Source of the DNA: Hyphomicrobium sp. MC1
GTDB lineage: Bacteria > Pseudomonadota > Alphaproteobacteria > Rhizobiales > Hyphomicrobiaceae
DNA length: 64,000 nucleotides
Direction: 5' to 3'
NCBI RefSeq assembly: GCF_000253295.1
Contig: NC_015717.1
Coordinates: 434,001 to 498,000 of the forward strand
Part shown: piece by piece, positions 19,192 through 28,045 of the stretch
How the letters are laid out: each line of letters begins with the position of its first letter
Numbering within the stretch: the first letter of the stretch is position 1
Notes under the pieces: model-generated
What the model was told of the DNA's origin: nothing
Seen by the model: only the letters and a program-made list of their open reading frames with translations
Database searches by the model: none
Translations under genes and position numbers: made by a program

Positions 19192-19563
19192 ATGCTTCGC
19201 ATTGCAAAATTGCTCGTTGCTGTCGCGGTCGGGATATTCATCATTGTTCCGAGCGCCAGGGCCGCGCCGAGTGCTGCATACGGTGAAGAGATCTACCAAA
19301 GCTGCCAGGATTGTCATTCGCTCGACACCAACGATGTCGGCCCCAAGCATCGCGGTGTATTCGGGAGAAAGGCGGGAGCAGTTCCCGACTATAGTTATTC
19401 GGTTGCGCTCAAGACTTCCGGTATAGTTTGGACCGAAGATACCCTCGACAAATGGCTCGCGGACCCGCAGAAGCTCGTTCCTGGAGCGAAGATGTTTTTT
19501 CACCTCGATGCCGCCCAAGATCGAGCGGACGTCATAGAATATTTGAAAGAGCGAGCGAAATAA
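19192..19563 (+). CDS. Secreted class I c-type cytochrome
   Basis: 123 residues with a signal peptide (cleavage near ARA, about 24). The heme motif CQDCH is at residues 38-42 and the probable axial Met101 lies in VPGAKM. The family resembles cytochrome c-550/c2 monoheme electron carriers of the periplasm. It begins 13 bases after the phosphoesterase stop and precedes the sigma factor by 47 bases, so the four genes are probably cotranscribed. Its electron partner cannot be told from sequence. Confidence 0.9.
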   Translation: MLRIAKLLVAVAVGIFIIVPSARAAPSAAYGEEIYQSCQDCHSLDTNDVGPKHRGVFGRKAGAVPDYSYSVALKTSGIVWTEDTLDKWLADPQKLVPGAKMFFHLDAAQDRADVIEYLKERAK

Positions 19564-19610
19564 TTTCATCGGGCGTAAAGTCCCGCTGCGCGCGCTTGGA
19601 GCGACGATCA

Positions 19611-20153
19611 ATGGCCGACCGGCAGCGGTTTAACGAGGCGGTTCTTCCGTATATCGACGATGCTTTGTCGTTGGCGCGCTGGCTGACGGGCAACGTGGCC
19701 GATGCGGAAGATGTCGTCCAGGATGCTTGCATCCGGGCTTTCAAGGCGATCGCGACAGTGAGGCCTACAGATGGGCGCGCCTGGCTTCTCGCCATCGTTC
19801 GCAATACTGCATTCACTTGGATCTCGAAGAATCGACCAAAGGCCGTGGTTGCAACCGACGATGACGGATTGTTCGAGCAGGCGGTGCTGGAGATGATTGA
19901 ACCGCATGCGTCTCCTGAAGCTATTCTCATTGGAAAAATGGATGCGGAATATTTGCACCTCGCGATAGCGGCGCTCCCCCTGTCCTATCGCGAGGTTCTG
20001 GTGCTGAGGGAAATGGAAGACCTTAGCTATCAAGAAATATCGCAAGTCTTGTCGATCCCGATTGGAACCGTGATGTCTCGGCTTGCCCGCGCGCGCAATC
20101 TCCTCATTCAGCGTATGGCGATGGTCGGCAAGGGAAAGGCGGGTGCAGCGTGA
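19611..20153 (+). CDS. ECF-family RNA polymerase sigma factor
   Basis: 180 residues. Region 2 includes DALSLARWLTGNVADAEDVVQDACIRAF (quoted in part: ADAEDVVQDA, about 32-41). Region 4 holds LPLSYREVLVLREMEDLSYQEI (in part YREVLVLREM) and IPIGTVMSRLARAR. There is no region 3, as expected for ECF factors. Start ATG 19611 follows TTGGAGCGACGATCA. An earlier in-frame start would overlap the cytochrome gene. It overlaps the anti-sigma gene by 4 bases, the usual coupling of a sigma factor with its inhibitor. Confidence 0.93.
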   Translation: MADRQRFNEAVLPYIDDALSLARWLTGNVADAEDVVQDACIRAFKAIATVRPTDGRAWLLAIVRNTAFTWISKNRPKAVVATDDDGLFEQAVLEMIEPHASPEAILIGKMDAEYLHLAIAALPLSYREVLVLREMEDLSYQEISQVLSIPIGTVMSRLARARNLLIQRMAMVGKGKAGAA

Positions 20154-20968
20154 ACAAGCCTTCTTCATGGTCATCGCGCGAAGAGTCGCTGCTTCTGCTC
20201 AACGCTTATCTAGATAATGAGCTGGATGCGGCTTCCGTTTTGAATATTGAGCGTCAGCTTGCGAATGATCCCGCCCTTCGCGCTGAGTATGACCGGCTCA
20301 CCCAGTTACGGGCCGTGCTTTCCTCTCATTTGAAAAGCGAAGTCGCCTCAGATGCTTTTCGGAAGCGGATTGCTATGCTTGCCGAAGGCCCGGAAACTCA
20401 ATTTCCTAAAGAAACTTTCGTGCCGTTGCCAGCGGCTGCCCGACGATCGAACGACTGGCGACACATGGCAGCGGCGGCTGTGTTTGCTGCCGCCGTTACC
20501 GGGATGGGCATGTATGGCATTTTGCGGCCTAATATGGAGGCGAGCGAGATCGCCGCGATCGTCGCCGATCATCAACGTTCACTTCTTGCGGCAACGCCGT
20601 TCGACGTTGCATCGAGCGACCGACACACCGTGAAACCTTGGTTTGACAGCAAGCTTGCGCTGTCACCTCAGGTCATCGACCTGTCGAGCGACGGCTTTCC
20701 GCTGGCAGGCGGTCGTGTCGAGGTCATCGAGGGTAAGCCGGTGCCGGTTCTGGTCTATCATCGCCGCGCACACATTATCAGTGTCGTCGCGATTCCGAAG
20801 GTGGGACGAAAAACGACAACCGAGCCGTCGCTCGCGACAACGAAAGACGGCTATTCGGTCATTCGCTGGCATGGACAGGACTTCGATTACATCGTTGTGT
20901 CGGACCTCGCCATGAACGAACTCGATGAGTTCGTCATGCGCTGGCGTCAAGCCGCGGCGGAACGGTAA
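20150..20968 (+). CDS. Membrane-spanning anti-sigma factor
   Basis: 272 residues from GTG 20150. The N-terminal 100 residues are cytosolic and contain LLLLNAYLDNELDAAS, a helical zinc-less anti-sigma-like segment. One transmembrane helix (MAAAAVFAAAVTGMGMYGIL, about 104-123) follows, then a periplasmic domain of about 145 residues. The periplasmic part ends with IRWHGQDFDYIVVSDLAMNELDEF (seen in part as DFDYIVVSDL), a pattern found in anti-sigma factors annotated as ChrR-unrelated RsiW-like proteins. It is predicted to hold the neighbouring ECF factor until an envelope signal is sensed. The signal is unknown. Confidence 0.85.
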   Translation: MNKPSSWSSREESLLLLNAYLDNELDAASVLNIERQLANDPALRAEYDRLTQLRAVLSSHLKSEVASDAFRKRIAMLAEGPETQFPKETFVPLPAAARRSNDWRHMAAAAVFAAAVTGMGMYGILRPNMEASEIAAIVADHQRSLLAATPFDVASSDRHTVKPWFDSKLALSPQVIDLSSDGFPLAGGRVEVIEGKPVPVLVYHRRAHIISVVAIPKVGRKTTTEPSLATTKDGYSVIRWHGQDFDYIVVSDLAMNELDEFVMRWRQAAAER

Positions 20969-20995
20969 GTGGCGCAGCGATACCGCACGCGCACG

Positions 20996-21757
20996 TCAGC
21001 TTGCGAGAAGGTCACTGCGTTTGGCCCGCAGCAGCGAGGTATTAAGCCGGGCATTGGCGCGCTGAATCTCAGCGACGGTATCAAATACGAAGCGAATGTG
21101 ATCGGTCGCGGCGGTTTCAGCCCGTTCCGGATCGCCTGAGACCACGGCTTTGCCGATTTCGATGTGCTGTGCGAGCAATTTTTCTCGCACGCCAGCCTTC
21201 AGATAGAGGTTCTTGCGGTTGAAAAAGATGTTGTTGCGAAGAAGCTCGCTCAACGCACGCATCACGTGGAGCATGACGAAGTTATGCCCGGCTTCATAGA
21301 CGAGCATGTGCAATGTGACGTCGGCCTCTGCCTCTTGCTCAGGATCCTGGAGCTTGTGCGCTTTTCGCATATTGCTGAGACACGAACGGATTGCCACTCG
21401 CTCCACGTCGGTTGCTCTAAGCGCTGCGTCGCGCGCAGCCCGGGCCTCGACGCACTGACGAAATTCGAAATAATCGGCAAAGGCGTGCGCGTTGTCGCGG
21501 TATAGGTTCGCCAGTGGCGCCATGATGGGCGACAGAAATTGCGCCACGTAAGTTCCATTCTTGGAAGATTTCAGCAGTCCACGGTGTACGAGCTTGTCGA
21601 TGCCCTCTCTCAGCGAAGGCCGCGATACGTCGAGTTTCTGTGCGAGTTCTCGCTCGGCGATGAGCTTCTCGCCTGGACGCAATGCCCCCTCGAGAATGAG
21701 CTTCTCGATCTGGGACGCAATGGCGTCGGCAATTTTCGGTGTGCGCACAGTAAGCAT
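20996..21757 (-). CDS. GntR/FadR-family transcriptional regulator (LldR/PdhR-like)
   Basis: 253 residues. N-terminal winged helix-turn-helix (about 10-75) with ERELAQKLDVSRPSLREGIDKL (in part VSRPSLREGI), then an all-helical FCD effector domain with DVTLHMLVYEAGHN and AQHIEIGKAVVSGD, whose His and Asp residues normally bind metal and a carboxylate. It is divergent from the lactate-type permease across a 180-base gap that holds a candidate operator. It most likely represses the permease and the Mo hydroxylase in response to a hydroxy acid or similar ligand. Confidence 0.88.
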   Translation of the reverse strand: MLTVRTPKIADAIASQIEKLILEGALRPGEKLIAERELAQKLDVSRPSLREGIDKLVHRGLLKSSKNGTYVAQFLSPIMAPLANLYRDNAHAFADYFEFRQCVEARAARDAALRATDVERVAIRSCLSNMRKAHKLQDPEQEAEADVTLHMLVYEAGHNFVMLHVMRALSELLRNNIFFNRKNLYLKAGVREKLLAQHIEIGKAVVSGDPERAETAATDHIRFVFDTVAEIQRANARLNTSLLRAKRSDLLAS

Positions 21758-21872
21758 GAAATGGCCGCCCCGGAGAATTATTGTGTCACTCTTTTAAGAC
21801 TGCGCAATGAGCAATGCCATAGGTCGTTTCCGTCCAGCTATATGGCAATCAGATTTGACCGCTCCCAAGTTG

Positions 21873-21891
21873 TGGTATAAAAATTTTACCA
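21873..21891 (+). promoter_or_regulatory. Candidate GntR operator upstream of the permease
   Basis: TGGTATAAAAATTTTACCA is a near-palindrome with TGGTA and TACCA arms around an A/T core. FadR-type GntR regulators bind TGGT/ACCA half sites, though usually with shorter spacing. It lies 47 bases before the permease start in the divergent gap. Confidence 0.45.
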
Positions 21892-21937
21892 AAAAGGCGG
21901 CGATGTCAAAGCAGCCGTTACGGGGGGAACGGGTCGC

Positions 21938-23581
21938 ATGTGGTCACAAGTTTATGACCCGTTTGGCAGTCTGCTGGTTTCGGCGGCCGTAGCTGTAATC
22001 CCGGTGCTTGTGCTCCTTGCCAGCATCGGGATTTTCGAGGTTCGAGCACATATCGCGGCGATCCTCGGCCTGACGGCTGCCCTGCTCGTCGCGATATTTG
22101 CTTACGGCATGCCGACGCAGATGGCCGGAACGGCAGCACTTTATGGCGCTGCGTTCGGTTTTCTGCCGATCGGCTGGATCATTCTCAATGTAATCTTTCT
22201 CTACCGGCTTGCGAGCGAGAAAGGCGAGTTCGATGTCCTGCAGAAATCCATCGGCGCCATCAGCAGCGACAAGCGATTGCAGCTTCTCTTCGTTGCCTTT
22301 TCATTCGGCGCCTTTTTTGAAGGCGCGGCGGGCTTCGGAACACCGGTCGCCGTGACGTCTGCGATGCTGATCGGTCTAGGCTTTCCGCCGCTGCCCGCTT
22401 CCGGGCTGTCGCTGATCGCCAACACGGCACCGGTTGCATTCGGTGCGCTCGGAACGCCTCTCGTGGCGTTGTCCGCCGTCACCGGCCTCGACCTTTATAG
22501 TTTAAGTGCCACAGTCGGGAGGCTGCTCGCGCCATTCGCGATCATTGTGCCGTTCTGGGTGGTCTGGGCTTTCGTCGGCTTCCGCAAAATGATCGAAGTT
22601 TGGCCGCCTATACTAGTGGCGGGTGTTTGCTTCGCAGTTCCGCAGTATCTTGTCTCGAATTTTCACGGACCTTGGCTAGTCAACATTGTTGCCTCGCTCG
22701 CATCCATGGCGGGTCTGACCTTGTTTCTGAAAGTTTGGCGCCCCAAGGTGGTCATGACCGAGGTGTCGGACTCTGGCCCTTCGGAACCGTCGCTGGCGGC
22801 ACACTCGACGCGGCATTCCTCAGACGCATTATGGCGGGCTTGGACGCCTTGGATCATCCTCGCGGTCTTCGTGTTCCTCTGGGGAACGCCGCAGGTCCGG
22901 GCCGGTCTTGATGGGATTTGGATCGAGAAAATTCCGGTCGCGGGGCTGCACGATCTCGTGCAGAAGATGCCGCCCGTTGTTCCCGCGCCGAAGGTCGAAG
23001 CCGCTGTTTTCAACGTCAATCTTCTGTCGGCGACCGGGACGGGTATCCTGCTGTCCGCAATCGTTTCCGGCCTTTTTTTGGGCTACGGCGTTCTTGATCT
23101 CATGCGAATGTACGCGAAGACCATTTACGTGGTTCGCTATTCGCTGATGACGATCTCGTGCATGATGGCCATCGGATTTGTCACGCGGTATTCCGGCAGC
23201 GACGCCACTCTCGGTCTGGCACTCGCGCAAACAGGATGGGCGTATCCGTTCTTTGGCACGCTGATCGGTTGGCTTGGCGTCGCGCTCACGGGATCGGACA
23301 CGTCATCGAATGTGCTGTTCGGTGGCCTGCAGAAAATTACGGCCCAGCAGCTGGGCATCAATCCAATCCTGATGGCGTCCGCCAATAGCGCTGGCGGCGT
23401 CATGGGCAAGATGATCGATGCGCAGTCGATCGTCGTCGCTTCGACCGCAACCAAATGGTACGGCCATGAAGGGTCGATCCTGCGCTTTGTGTTTTTCCAT
23501 TCGCTTGCGCTGGCGATGCTCGTCGGCCTGCTTGTTATGGCCGAGACTTATCTTTGGCCTTTCAAGCTTCTTGCGCCGTAG
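21938..23581 (+). CDS. L-lactate permease family transporter (LctP/GlcA)
   Basis: 547 residues with about 12-14 hydrophobic segments, the size and layout of LctP-type lactate/glycolate proton symporters. The family hallmarks are FGAFFEGAAGFGTPVAVT (about 122-139), GTPLVALSAVTGL and the C-terminal TGSDTSSNVLFGGLQ and ANSAGGVMGKMIDAQS. It is divergent from the GntR regulator and is followed after 73 bases by the Mo-hydroxylase genes, suggesting import of the substrate or a related acid. Start ATG 21938 has only a weak G-rich ribosome site upstream. Confidence 0.92.
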   Translation: MWSQVYDPFGSLLVSAAVAVIPVLVLLASIGIFEVRAHIAAILGLTAALLVAIFAYGMPTQMAGTAALYGAAFGFLPIGWIILNVIFLYRLASEKGEFDVLQKSIGAISSDKRLQLLFVAFSFGAFFEGAAGFGTPVAVTSAMLIGLGFPPLPASGLSLIANTAPVAFGALGTPLVALSAVTGLDLYSLSATVGRLLAPFAIIVPFWVVWAFVGFRKMIEVWPPILVAGVCFAVPQYLVSNFHGPWLVNIVASLASMAGLTLFLKVWRPKVVMTEVSDSGPSEPSLAAHSTRHSSDALWRAWTPWIILAVFVFLWGTPQVRAGLDGIWIEKIPVAGLHDLVQKMPPVVPAPKVEAAVFNVNLLSATGTGILLSAIVSGLFLGYGVLDLMRMYAKTIYVVRYSLMTISCMMAIGFVTRYSGSDATLGLALAQTGWAYPFFGTLIGWLGVALTGSDTSSNVLFGGLQKITAQQLGINPILMASANSAGGVMGKMIDAQSIVVASTATKWYGHEGSILRFVFFHSLALAMLVGLLVMAETYLWPFKLLAP

Positions 23582-23654
23582 GAATGCCAGCCGGCGCCAC
23601 AGAGCAAAGTTCGCGTCATGAATTTCGAACCGACGACATAAAGGAGAGCTTGAT

Positions 23655-24107
23655 ATGTCATCCGTTACAGTAAATGGCGAGCTCCATGAATTCAGCGGCG
23701 ATCCCAACATGCCGTTGCTCTGGTACGTGCGCGATATCCTGAATCTCACCGGAACGAAATTCGGGTGCGGCGCGGGTGTCTGCGGTGCGTGTACGGTTCA
23801 CATCGATGGTGTTGCTGCCCGTTCGTGCCAGACAACCCTTGGCGACGCCGCGGGCAAGTCGATCACGACGATTGAGGGGCTGAGCCCCGACGGCAATCAC
23901 GAAGTGCAAAAGGCTTGGAGGAAGGTCAACGTTCCGCAATGCGGTTTCTGCCAAGCGGGCCAGATCATGCAGGCAGTTTCGCTGCTCGCCAAGAATCGCG
24001 CGCCATCCGACGCCGAAATCGTCGAAGCGATGTCGGGAAACATCTGCCGGTGCGGCTGCTATCAGCGTATTCATGAAGCCGTTCGTCTCGCCGCGGGAGG
24101 CGTTTGA
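23655..24107 (+). CDS. [2Fe-2S] subunit of a xanthine-dehydrogenase-family hydroxylase (IorA-like)
   Basis: 150 residues. The N-terminal plant-type 2Fe-2S cluster is CGAGVCGACTVHID (about 38-51) with a fourth Cys in ARSCQTTLG. The second cluster domain is PQCGFCQAGQIM (about 100) and ICRCGCYQRI (about 130). The arrangement is that of small subunits of isoquinoline 1-oxidoreductase or aldehyde oxidoreductase type. A good AAGGAGAG ribosome site precedes ATG 23655. Its end overlaps the region before the large-subunit start, so the two form one enzyme. Confidence 0.92.
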   Translation: MSSVTVNGELHEFSGDPNMPLLWYVRDILNLTGTKFGCGAGVCGACTVHIDGVAARSCQTTLGDAAGKSITTIEGLSPDGNHEVQKAWRKVNVPQCGFCQAGQIMQAVSLLAKNRAPSDAEIVEAMSGNICRCGCYQRIHEAVRLAAGGV

Positions 24108-24109
24108 TC

Positions 24110-26470
24110 ATGCTGCATTATCTCAAAACCGAGGCGGATACTGCTACCGAGAAGAAATCTGATGCCGAGATTTCAAACGTCAGTCGCCGCGGAGTGCTCG
24201 GCGGAATTCTTGGCGCTTCGACTTTCGTCATGGCCGTGCGCTTTGCCCCGGCAGAGGCGCGCGAGGCCTTGAAGCCCTATCCGACTGGCGGGCTCAACAT
24301 GCCGAGCGGCGTCGTTTCGGATCCGCATGTCTTCATCGCCATCGCCGCGACCGGCGACGTGACGATCGTCACACACAGAAGCGAGATGGGAACCGGCATC
24401 CGGACGAGCTTGCCGATGGTTGTCGCCGATGAAATGTGCGCAGACTGGTCTCTCGTGCATCTCGTGCAGGCACCCGGCGACGAGCCGAGATACGGCAACC
24501 AGGATACGGATGGATCGCGCAGCATGCGCCACTTCATCCAGCCGATGCGCCAATGCGGTGCCGCAATGCGTCAGATGCTGGAAGCCGCAGCAGCTGCAAA
24601 ATGGGGTTCTGACGCCTCTCTTTGTCGGGCGCGCAATCATGAAGTCGCTCTGCTCGACAAGGAAGGCAAGGAGACAGGCAAGGTCCTGGGGTTCGGCGAA
24701 CTCGCTGAAGCAGCTCTGGCGCTCTCGGTGCCCGCGCCGGAGACGATCCTCTACAAGTCGCCCAACGAATTCACTCTGATGGGTAAGGGCGAAGTCCAAA
24801 TCGTTGATCTTCACGATATCACGACGGGCAAAGCCGGTTACGGCGCCGATACGCGTCTGCCCGGCATGAAGTTCGCGGTCGTCGCAAGGCCAGCTGTCGT
24901 CGGCGGCAAGGTGAAATCCTATGACGCGTCCGCAGCGCTGAAGATCCCGGGCGTCCATTCCGTGCAAGAGATTGACGGCGTCTTCACCGTTCCAAGAAAG
25001 TTTGGTCAGCTCGGCGGCATCGCCGTCGTTGCGGACACGACCTACGCAGCGATCCAAGGTCGTGATGCGTTGACGATCGAATGGGAGGACGGCCCGAACA
25101 CCACATACAATACGGACACGTTTACCGCCGAGATGTCGGCAACGGCTGCAAAGCCGGGCAAAGTTCTGCGCAATCAGGGCGATCCCGATGCCGCCTTCGC
25201 AAACGCCAAGGATGTCATAACCGCGGAATACCATGGCCAGCACATGGTGCAGGCGCCGATGGAACCGCTAGTCGCGATTGCGCGCATCGTCGATGGCAAA
25301 GCCGAGATCTGGGCATCGGTTCAGAGCCCTTACGGTGCACGCAAGGATATCGCCGCTGCACTGAAAATGCCGGTCGAGAATGTGACCGTCCATGTCTCGT
25401 TGCTTGGCGGAGGCTTTGGCCGCAAGTCGAAGTGGGACTTCATGCTGGAAGCCGCTCTCGTCTCGCAGAAGCTCGGCGGAACACCGGTGCTGCTGCAGTG
25501 GACGCGCGAGGACGACATCCAACACTCATTTTATCATACGACGTCTGTTGAGCGCATTGAGGCTGCGGTCGATGAGAAGGGCAAAGTCACGGGTTGGCGT
25601 CACCGCACCGTCGCGCCCTCGATCGTTTCGACATTCAAGGCGGACGATGGGTACCAGTTTCCCATCGAATACGGCATGGGCTTTGTCGACGTGCCGTTCG
25701 ACATCCCGAACGTCCGCTGCGAGAACGGTCAGGCGATGGCACATGCGCGTATCGGCTGGTTTCGCTCGGTTTCCAATATCCAGCGTGCGTTTGCGGTGCA
25801 GTCGGCCGCATGTGAGATTGCACACAAGCTTGGCCGCGACCCGAAGGATTTCCTACTCGAGCTGATTGGCCCCGACAGGATTATAGATCCGAAGACCTCC
25901 GGTTTTCCGGCTGACTTCTGGAACTATGGCGAACCGTACGAGGAATTTCCGATCAATACCGCGCGCTTGAAGAACGTCATTCGTGTCGCTGCCGAAAATG
26001 CCGGCTGGGGAAAATCACTGCCCTCACGGGAAGGGTTCGGGATTGCTGCGCATCGCGCCTTTGCAAGCTACGTTGCAAGTGTCGTGCACGTGAAGATCGA
26101 CGACGATGGTACCATACGCGTTCCGCATGTTACCTCGGCCATCGATTGCGGCTTCCATGTCAATCCCGAGCGCATTCGCTCTCAAATGGAGGGGGCGGCC
26201 GTCATGGGCATGTCGAATGCGCTCTACAGCGGCATTACGTTCAAAGAGGGCGCTGTCGAGCAGTCGAACTATTTCGATTATAACGTGACCAGGATGAGTA
26301 ATTATCCGGAGAAAGTCTCCGTCCATATTATCGAAACGCCAGAGAGCACGCATGCGGGCGGCGTCGGGGAACCGGGCGTGCCGCCATTGGCCCCGGCGCT
26401 CGCCAATGCCATCTTTGCCGCAACCGGCAAACGGCTCAGAAAATTGCCGATGGGCGAAAAACTATCGTGA
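24110..26470 (+). CDS. Molybdopterin large subunit, xanthine-dehydrogenase family (IorB-like, Tat signal)
   Basis: 786 residues from ATG 24110. A twin-arginine signal SRRGVLGGILGAS (about 25-37) predicts export. MPT/Mo region motifs include SEMGTGIRTSLPMVVADE (about 89-106), QAPMEPLVAIA, LGGGFGRKSK and the C-terminal GVGEPGVPPLAPALANA, whose Glu is the expected catalytic base. The Tat signal and the internal duplication of the Mo-binding region place it with IorB/aldehyde-dehydrogenase types of the periplasm rather than with cytosolic xanthine dehydrogenase. No cytochrome partner follows, and the electron acceptor is unclear. Substrate unknown. Confidence 0.9.
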   Translation: MLHYLKTEADTATEKKSDAEISNVSRRGVLGGILGASTFVMAVRFAPAEAREALKPYPTGGLNMPSGVVSDPHVFIAIAATGDVTIVTHRSEMGTGIRTSLPMVVADEMCADWSLVHLVQAPGDEPRYGNQDTDGSRSMRHFIQPMRQCGAAMRQMLEAAAAAKWGSDASLCRARNHEVALLDKEGKETGKVLGFGELAEAALALSVPAPETILYKSPNEFTLMGKGEVQIVDLHDITTGKAGYGADTRLPGMKFAVVARPAVVGGKVKSYDASAALKIPGVHSVQEIDGVFTVPRKFGQLGGIAVVADTTYAAIQGRDALTIEWEDGPNTTYNTDTFTAEMSATAAKPGKVLRNQGDPDAAFANAKDVITAEYHGQHMVQAPMEPLVAIARIVDGKAEIWASVQSPYGARKDIAAALKMPVENVTVHVSLLGGGFGRKSKWDFMLEAALVSQKLGGTPVLLQWTREDDIQHSFYHTTSVERIEAAVDEKGKVTGWRHRTVAPSIVSTFKADDGYQFPIEYGMGFVDVPFDIPNVRCENGQAMAHARIGWFRSVSNIQRAFAVQSAACEIAHKLGRDPKDFLLELIGPDRIIDPKTSGFPADFWNYGEPYEEFPINTARLKNVIRVAAENAGWGKSLPSREGFGIAAHRAFASYVASVVHVKIDDDGTIRVPHVTSAIDCGFHVNPERIRSQMEGAAVMGMSNALYSGITFKEGAVEQSNYFDYNVTRMSNYPEKVSVHIIETPESTHAGGVGEPGVPPLAPALANAIFAATGKRLRKLPMGEKLS

Positions 26471-26496
26471 GGGCGGCAAGGTCGTCACGATAGTTT
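26459..26496 (+). terminator. Terminator-like inverted repeat containing the Mo-hydroxylase stop codon
   Basis: AAACTATCGTGA (26459-26470) and TCACGATAGTTT (26485-26496) are perfectly complementary over 12 bp with a 14-base loop. The stop codon TGA is the end of the left arm. A/T-rich ends on both sides suit bidirectional termination between the convergent Mo-hydroxylase and CoA-transferase genes. A smaller GCGCTGC/GCAGCGC hairpin follows at 26507-26528. Confidence 0.65.
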
Positions 26497-26634
26497 CATC
26501 CGGCGGGCGCTGCGTGTGCGGGCAGCGCTGTCCGCATCCGCAATGTCGTCGCCTGGTAAGAAGGAGAAAGAAGTCCTGCTGTAGCTAGATGTCAAACTCC
26601 AAGGCAGCAGGACCGGCATTACAAAAATCGCGAC

Positions 26635-27267
26635 TTATAGAAGTATCCGACCGTCGGTTTTATTGAGCACGTCGTCAATAGTCACACCAGAAGCCAATTC
26701 AACCAGCCTGAGCGCCCGAGTAGCCTGGTCGACGTCGAGCACGCACAAGTCTGTTATTACCCGATTGACAACCTGTGCTCCCGTCAAAGGCAGCGTGCAG
26801 CGTTGAACAATTTTGGGCTCGTCGCGAGCGGTGTGCTCCATCAGCACAACAACCCTCTTCACGCCCGCGACGAGATCCATGGCGCCTCCCATGCCTTTCA
26901 CCATTTTTCCTGGGACCAACCAGTTCGCGAGATCGCCGCCTTCCGACACCTGGAAGGCGCCAAGAATCGAGAGATCGATGTGACCGCCGCGGATCATCGC
27001 AAAGCTATCGGCCGACGAGAAATAGCTGGTCGAAGGCAGTTCTGTAATCGTCTGCTTTCCTGCGTTGATAAGATCAGCATCCTCCTCGCCCTCGTAGGGA
27101 AACGGCCCCATACCAAGCATGCCGTTCTCGCTCTGAAGCGTCACGGTCATTCCGGGAGGAATATAGTTGGCAACCAGGGTCGGAATTCCGATGCCGAGAT
27201 TCACATAAAAGCCGTCTTCGATTTCTCGGGCGGCACGCGCTGCCATCTCTTCGCGTGTCCAGGCCAT
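26635..27267 (-). CDS. scoB: 3-oxoacid CoA-transferase subunit B
   Basis: 210 residues. The beta subunit of succinyl-CoA:acetoacetate-type transferases. The catalytic Glu lies in LQSENGMLGMGPFP (about 48-61). Other family motifs are NLGIGIPTLVANYI and GGHIDLSILGAFQV. Start ATG 27267 is immediately after the subunit A stop. In this operon the enzyme should activate the acetoacetate made by acetone carboxylase to acetoacetyl-CoA. It could also be called PcaJ by similarity, but no aromatic-pathway genes are nearby. Confidence 0.92.
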   Translation of the reverse strand: MAWTREEMAARAAREIEDGFYVNLGIGIPTLVANYIPPGMTVTLQSENGMLGMGPFPYEGEEDADLINAGKQTITELPSTSYFSSADSFAMIRGGHIDLSILGAFQVSEGGDLANWLVPGKMVKGMGGAMDLVAGVKRVVVLMEHTARDEPKIVQRCTLPLTGAQVVNRVITDLCVLDVDQATRALRLVELASGVTIDDVLNKTDGRILL

Positions 27268-27268
27268 A

Positions 27269-27985
27269 TCAGGCGGTCTCCTTCTCGGATTTGATCCGTG
27301 TCGTGCGTTGCTCAATCCGTTTTTCCGGATTGGGGACGTGAACAATGCGCTGCACGTAAATGCCGGGCGTGTGAACGTGATCGGGATCGATTGCGCCAGA
27401 TGGCAGGAGGTGTTCCACCTCCGCGACCGTTACTCGGGCAGCGGTCGCCATCATGGGATTGAAGTTACGTGCTGTCTTCCGATAGATGAGGTTTCCTTCA
27501 GCATCACCGGCGAATGCATGAACAAGTGCGAGATCGGCGAAGAGGCTGGTCTCCATGACGTAGTCTTCGTCATTGAAACTGCGCACTTCCTTGCCATCGG
27601 CCACCAATGTTCCGACTCCCGTTTTCGTATAGAATGCGGGGATTCCTGCGCCGCCGGCTCGGATTCTCTCGGCCAATGTGCCCTGAGGATTGAATTCAAG
27701 TTCGAGTTCTCCAGCAAGATATTGCTGAGCAAAGAGACGGTTCTCCCCTACATAGGATGAAATCATCTTTTTGATCTGTCGCGTCTCCAGAAGTATGCCC
27801 AACCCGCAGCCGTCAACGCCAGCATTGTTGGAGATGACAGTGATGCCGGAAACTCCCGAACTACGGATTGCCTCGATCAAATTTGCCGGAATGCCGCAAA
27901 GCCCGAATCCGCCGGACATGATGGTCATACCATTTCTAAGTAAACCGGCGAGCGCGCTGGCGGCGCCTGAATATGTCTTTCTCAT
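27269..27985 (-). CDS. scoA: 3-oxoacid CoA-transferase subunit A
   Basis: 238 residues. The alpha subunit carries the CoA-binding glycine motif MSGGFGLCGIPANLI (about 23-37). ISNNAGVDGCGLG, EFNPQGTLAERIRAGGAGIPAFYT (in part GAGIPAFYT) and ARNFNPMMATAARVTV follow. It stands 60 bases after the alcohol dehydrogenase and directly before scoB, forming the last step of the isopropanol/acetone pathway in this operon. Confidence 0.92.
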   Translation of the reverse strand: MRKTYSGAASALAGLLRNGMTIMSGGFGLCGIPANLIEAIRSSGVSGITVISNNAGVDGCGLGILLETRQIKKMISSYVGENRLFAQQYLAGELELEFNPQGTLAERIRAGGAGIPAFYTKTGVGTLVADGKEVRSFNDEDYVMETSLFADLALVHAFAGDAEGNLIYRKTARNFNPMMATAARVTVAEVEHLLPSGAIDPDHVHTPGIYVQRIVHVPNPEKRIEQRTTRIKSEKETA

Positions 27986-28045
27986 CGATGATTTCCCATC
28001 GGATCAAGACCAACGCCGCGAAGCTGCGTTGGTCATATGAGTTGA

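Noticed and set aside
24173..25243. Minus-strand frame of 356 codons within the molybdenum hydroxylase gene
   Set aside because: The plus-strand gene has full family motifs here; the antisense frame shows none and has no ribosome site.
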